Assembly: GCA_021798415.1 (NCBI GenBank)
Contig: JAJZGO010000093.1
Location: forward strand, 1 to 6,239
Reading direction: 5' to 3'
Source: Thermoplasmata archaeon
GTDB lineage: Archaea > Thermoplasmatota > Thermoplasmata > Lutacidiplasmatales > UBA184
Length of the DNA: 6,239 nucleotides
The notes beneath the pieces are model-generated. The model worked only from the letters and a program-made list of their open reading frames with translations, was not told where the DNA came from and did no database searches. This document shows, piece by piece, positions 4,336 to 6,239 of this stretch (within the stretch, counting starts at the first letter, position 1; the number at the start of each line of letters is the position of its first letter). The position numbers and the translations under genes were made by a program.

Positions 4336-6239
4336 GCTCGAACGCTTCCCGGCCGGTGAGGCCGAGCGACATCGCGTTCTCGCCCGGACGGAACGTGAGC
4401 GGGAGGACCCCCATCTCGACGAGGTTGCTGCGGTGGATCCGCTCGAAACTCTCGGCGATCACCGCGCCGACCCCGAGCAGCCGGGGACCCTTCGCCGCCC
4501 AGTCGCGGGAGCTGCCCTGGCCGTAGCTCTTCCCCGCGAGGACGAGGAGCGGGACTCCCTCCGACCGATACTTCTCCGCGGCGTCGAAGATCGTCATCGG
4601 TTCGAGCGACGGGAGGTGGAGGGTCAATCCGCCTTCCTTCGGCGCCACGAGCCGGTTGCGAAGCCGGACGTTGGCGAACGTGCCACGGATCATGACCTCG
4701 TGGTGGCCGCGGCGCGAGCCGTACGTGTTGAACTCCGAGCGGGGCACCGCGTGCGCCCGCAGGTAGGCACCGGCGGGGGACTCCTCGGCGATCTCGCCGG
4801 CCGGCGAGATGTGGTCGGTCGAGACCTGGTCGCCGAGGACGGCGAGCGCCCGGGCGTTCGCGATGAGCCGGCCCCCCTCCGGGAGCCAGGGACGGGGAAG
4901 GGAGAGGTACGGGGCCCCGGCGAGGTACGTCGAGCCGGCCGCCCAGGGATACCGCTCCCCCGACGGGACGCTCAGCGATTCCCAGTGCGCGTCACCGACC
5001 TCGATCGCCCGGTACTGCTCGCGGTACATCGCGGCGTCGAGGTTCGCCTCGACTACCCGCCGGATCGCTTCGGCGGGCGGCCAGAGGTCCTTCAACATCA
5101 CCGCGGACCCGTCCGGCCGTCGGCCGAGCGGTTCCCGGGAGAGGTCGAGGTCCATGCGGCCCGCGAGGGCGTACGCGACCACCAGCATCGGCGAGGCGAG
5201 GTAGTTCGCCCGCACGAGGTTGTGGATCCGGGCCTCGAAGTTGCGGTTGCCGCTCAGCACTGCTGCGACGAACAGGTCGTTCTCGCGGACCTGGTGGTCG
5301 ACGGCGGTCGGCAGCGGGCCCGAGTTGCCGATGCACGTCGTGCAGCCGTACCCGACGACCTCGAACCCGAGGCGGTCGAGGTACGGTCGCAGGCCGGCGC
5401 GCTCGAGGTAAGAGGTGACGACCTTCGAGCCGGGGGCGAGCGACGTCTTCACGTACGACGGCACGCGGAGCCCGAGCTCGACCGCACGCTTCGCGATCAG
5501 CCCGGCGCCGACCATGACCGACGGGTTCGACGTGTTCGTGCAGCTCGTGATCGCGGCGATCACCACCGCGCCGTCCTCGACGAGCGGCAAGAGGGCCGTT
5601 CCGTCCTCGGTCGGCCGGTCCCGTTCGCCGTCGAACGGTCGCAGCGGATCGTCCGAGGGATACGGGTGGGACGCGGCGCTGTTCGCGAGACGAGGATGGG
5701 CGCTCCGGTACGCCGAGAGCGCCGTCCGGAACGAGTCGGGGACGTCCGAGAGCGCGACCGCCTCCTCGGGGTTCCTCGGCCCCGAGACGCTCGGCACGAT
5801 CGTCCCGAGGTCGATCGAGAGCAGGTCGTCGTAGTCGATCGTGCCCGGCGCGGGCGAGCCCCAGAGGCCCTGAGCCCGCGCGTACGCCTCCACCCTCGCC
5901 ACCACCGCCTCGGCTCGGCCCGTGCCCCGAAGGTAGGCGATCGTCGCCGAGTCGATCGGGAAGAGCGCGGCCGTCGCCCCGTACTCGGGGCACATGTTCG
6001 AGACCGTCGCGCGGTCCGGCACCGAGAGGGCGGAGACTCCCGGGCCGAAGAACTCGACGAACTTGTCGACGACCCCCTTCGACCGCAGGCGGCGAGTGAC
6101 CGTGAGCACGAGGTCGGTGGCCGTCGCCCCTTCCGGCAACGCCCCCGTGAGCTCCACGCCGACCACGACGGGCGGCGCGAGGAAGTACGGCTCGCCGAGC
6201 ATGACCGCTTCCGCTTCGATGCCCCCGACGCCCCATCCG
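4154..6239 (-). CDS. acnA: Aconitate hydratase A (aconitase), 5' end cut by right edge
   Basis: Aconitase interconverts citrate and isocitrate through cis-aconitate in the TCA cycle, using a [4Fe-4S] cluster in the cytoplasm. The visible 694 residues begin in the frame at GWGVGGIEAEAVMLGEP, a hallmark of the AcnA/IRP1 branch; about 200 N-terminal residues of the usual 890-900 lie outside the window. All three cluster cysteines are present: one in ITSCTNTSNPS (codon 5542-5540) and two in GCTTCIGNSGPL (5344-5342 and 5335-5333). Downstream are VLSGNRNFEARIH, the STDHISPAGEI motif (about 4826-4794), the YGSRRGHHEVMIRGTFAN loop, and the swivelling domain with GQGSSRDWAAKG (about 4522-4487) and IAESFERIHRSNLVEMGVLPL. 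All key residues look intact. From memory, the STY-x-x-PPFF stretch of the family reads STYLAGAPYL here, a mild divergence. The gene converges on the methyltransferase, with its TGA at 4156-4154 inside that open frame. Confidence 0.97.
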   Translation of the reverse strand, partial: GWGVGGIEAEAVMLGEPYFLAPPVVVGVELTGALPEGATATDLVLTVTRRLRSKGVVDKFVEFFGPGVSALSVPDRATVSNMCPEYGATAALFPIDSATIAYLRGTGRAEAVVARVEAYARAQGLWGSPAPGTIDYDDLLSIDLGTIVPSVSGPRNPEEAVALSDVPDSFRTALSAYRSAHPRLANSAASHPYPSDDPLRPFDGERDRPTEDGTALLPLVEDGAVVIAAITSCTNTSNPSVMVGAGLIAKRAVELGLRVPSYVKTSLAPGSKVVTSYLERAGLRPYLDRLGFEVVGYGCTTCIGNSGPLPTAVDHQVRENDLFVAAVLSGNRNFEARIHNLVRANYLASPMLVVAYALAGRMDLDLSREPLGRRPDGSAVMLKDLWPPAEAIRRVVEANLDAAMYREQYRAIEVGDAHWESLSVPSGERYPWAAGSTYLAGAPYLSLPRPWLPEGGRLIANARALAVLGDQVSTDHISPAGEIAEESPAGAYLRAHAVPRSEFNTYGSRRGHHEVMIRGTFANVRLRNRLVAPKEGGLTLHLPSLEPMTIFDAAEKYRSEGVPLLVLAGKSYGQGSSRDWAAKGPRLLGVGAVIAESFERIHRSNLVEMGVLPLTFRPGENAMSLGLTGREAFELTIPSGADLAPGGSIDVVATGPDGATKRFSVTCRIHSATELDYYRAGGVLPYVMAHRFAK

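Noticed and set aside
4992..6236. A 414-residue minus-strand open frame within aconitase
   Set aside because: It is a frame-shifted shadow, very rich in Arg and Gly, while aconitase with all its cluster cysteines occupies the adjacent frame.

Overview
This is a very GC-rich, gene-dense stretch. Genes carry a strong preference for G or C at third codon positions. It holds five protein-coding genes, two of them cut by the window edges, and no RNA genes, mobile elements or CRISPR. Three gene starts (acyl-CoA dehydrogenase, glycosyltransferase, methyltransferase) have a short A/T patch about 23-31 bases upstream inside otherwise GC-rich DNA. None of these starts has a clear Shine-Dalgarno sequence, apart from one alternative glycosyltransferase start. 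That layout fits archaeal TATA boxes on leaderless transcripts, so a high-GC archaeon (for example Thermoplasmatota- or halophile-like) is my tentative reading. A GC-rich bacterium is not excluded; no ribosomal or lineage marker is present.

Layout, left to right. (1) 1-858, minus: N-terminal 286 residues of an AidB-type acyl-CoA dehydrogenase, running off the left edge. (2) 897-1754, minus: HAD-superfamily hydrolase. (3) 1751-3133 (or up to 3235), minus: GT-B glycosyltransferase of the GT4/trehalose-synthase (TreT) type, joined to the HAD gene by an ATGA stop-start overlap. (4) 3134-3345: divergent promoter region. (5) 3346-about 4120, open to 4335, plus: class I SAM-dependent methyltransferase. 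(6) 4154-6239, minus: C-terminal three-quarters of aconitase A, running off the right edge and convergent with the methyltransferase.

The glycosyltransferase and HAD genes form a translationally coupled pair. The dehydrogenase gene follows after 38 bases and has its own candidate promoter, so it may be a separate unit. The pair suggests sugar or glycoside metabolism, possibly a compatible solute such as trehalose, but the acceptor is unknown. The HAD protein lacks the second Asp of the usual phosphatase motif. Aconitase (TCA cycle) and the dehydrogenase (acyl-CoA oxidation) are ordinary central metabolism.

I see no convincing new multi-gene system. The best leads are within the methyltransferase gene: about 40 bases where the coding signal moves to the +1 frame and back, and a missing stop codon so that the frame runs 182 bases into the antisense of the aconitase gene. 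The glycosyltransferase also mixes GT20-like and GT4-like signatures.
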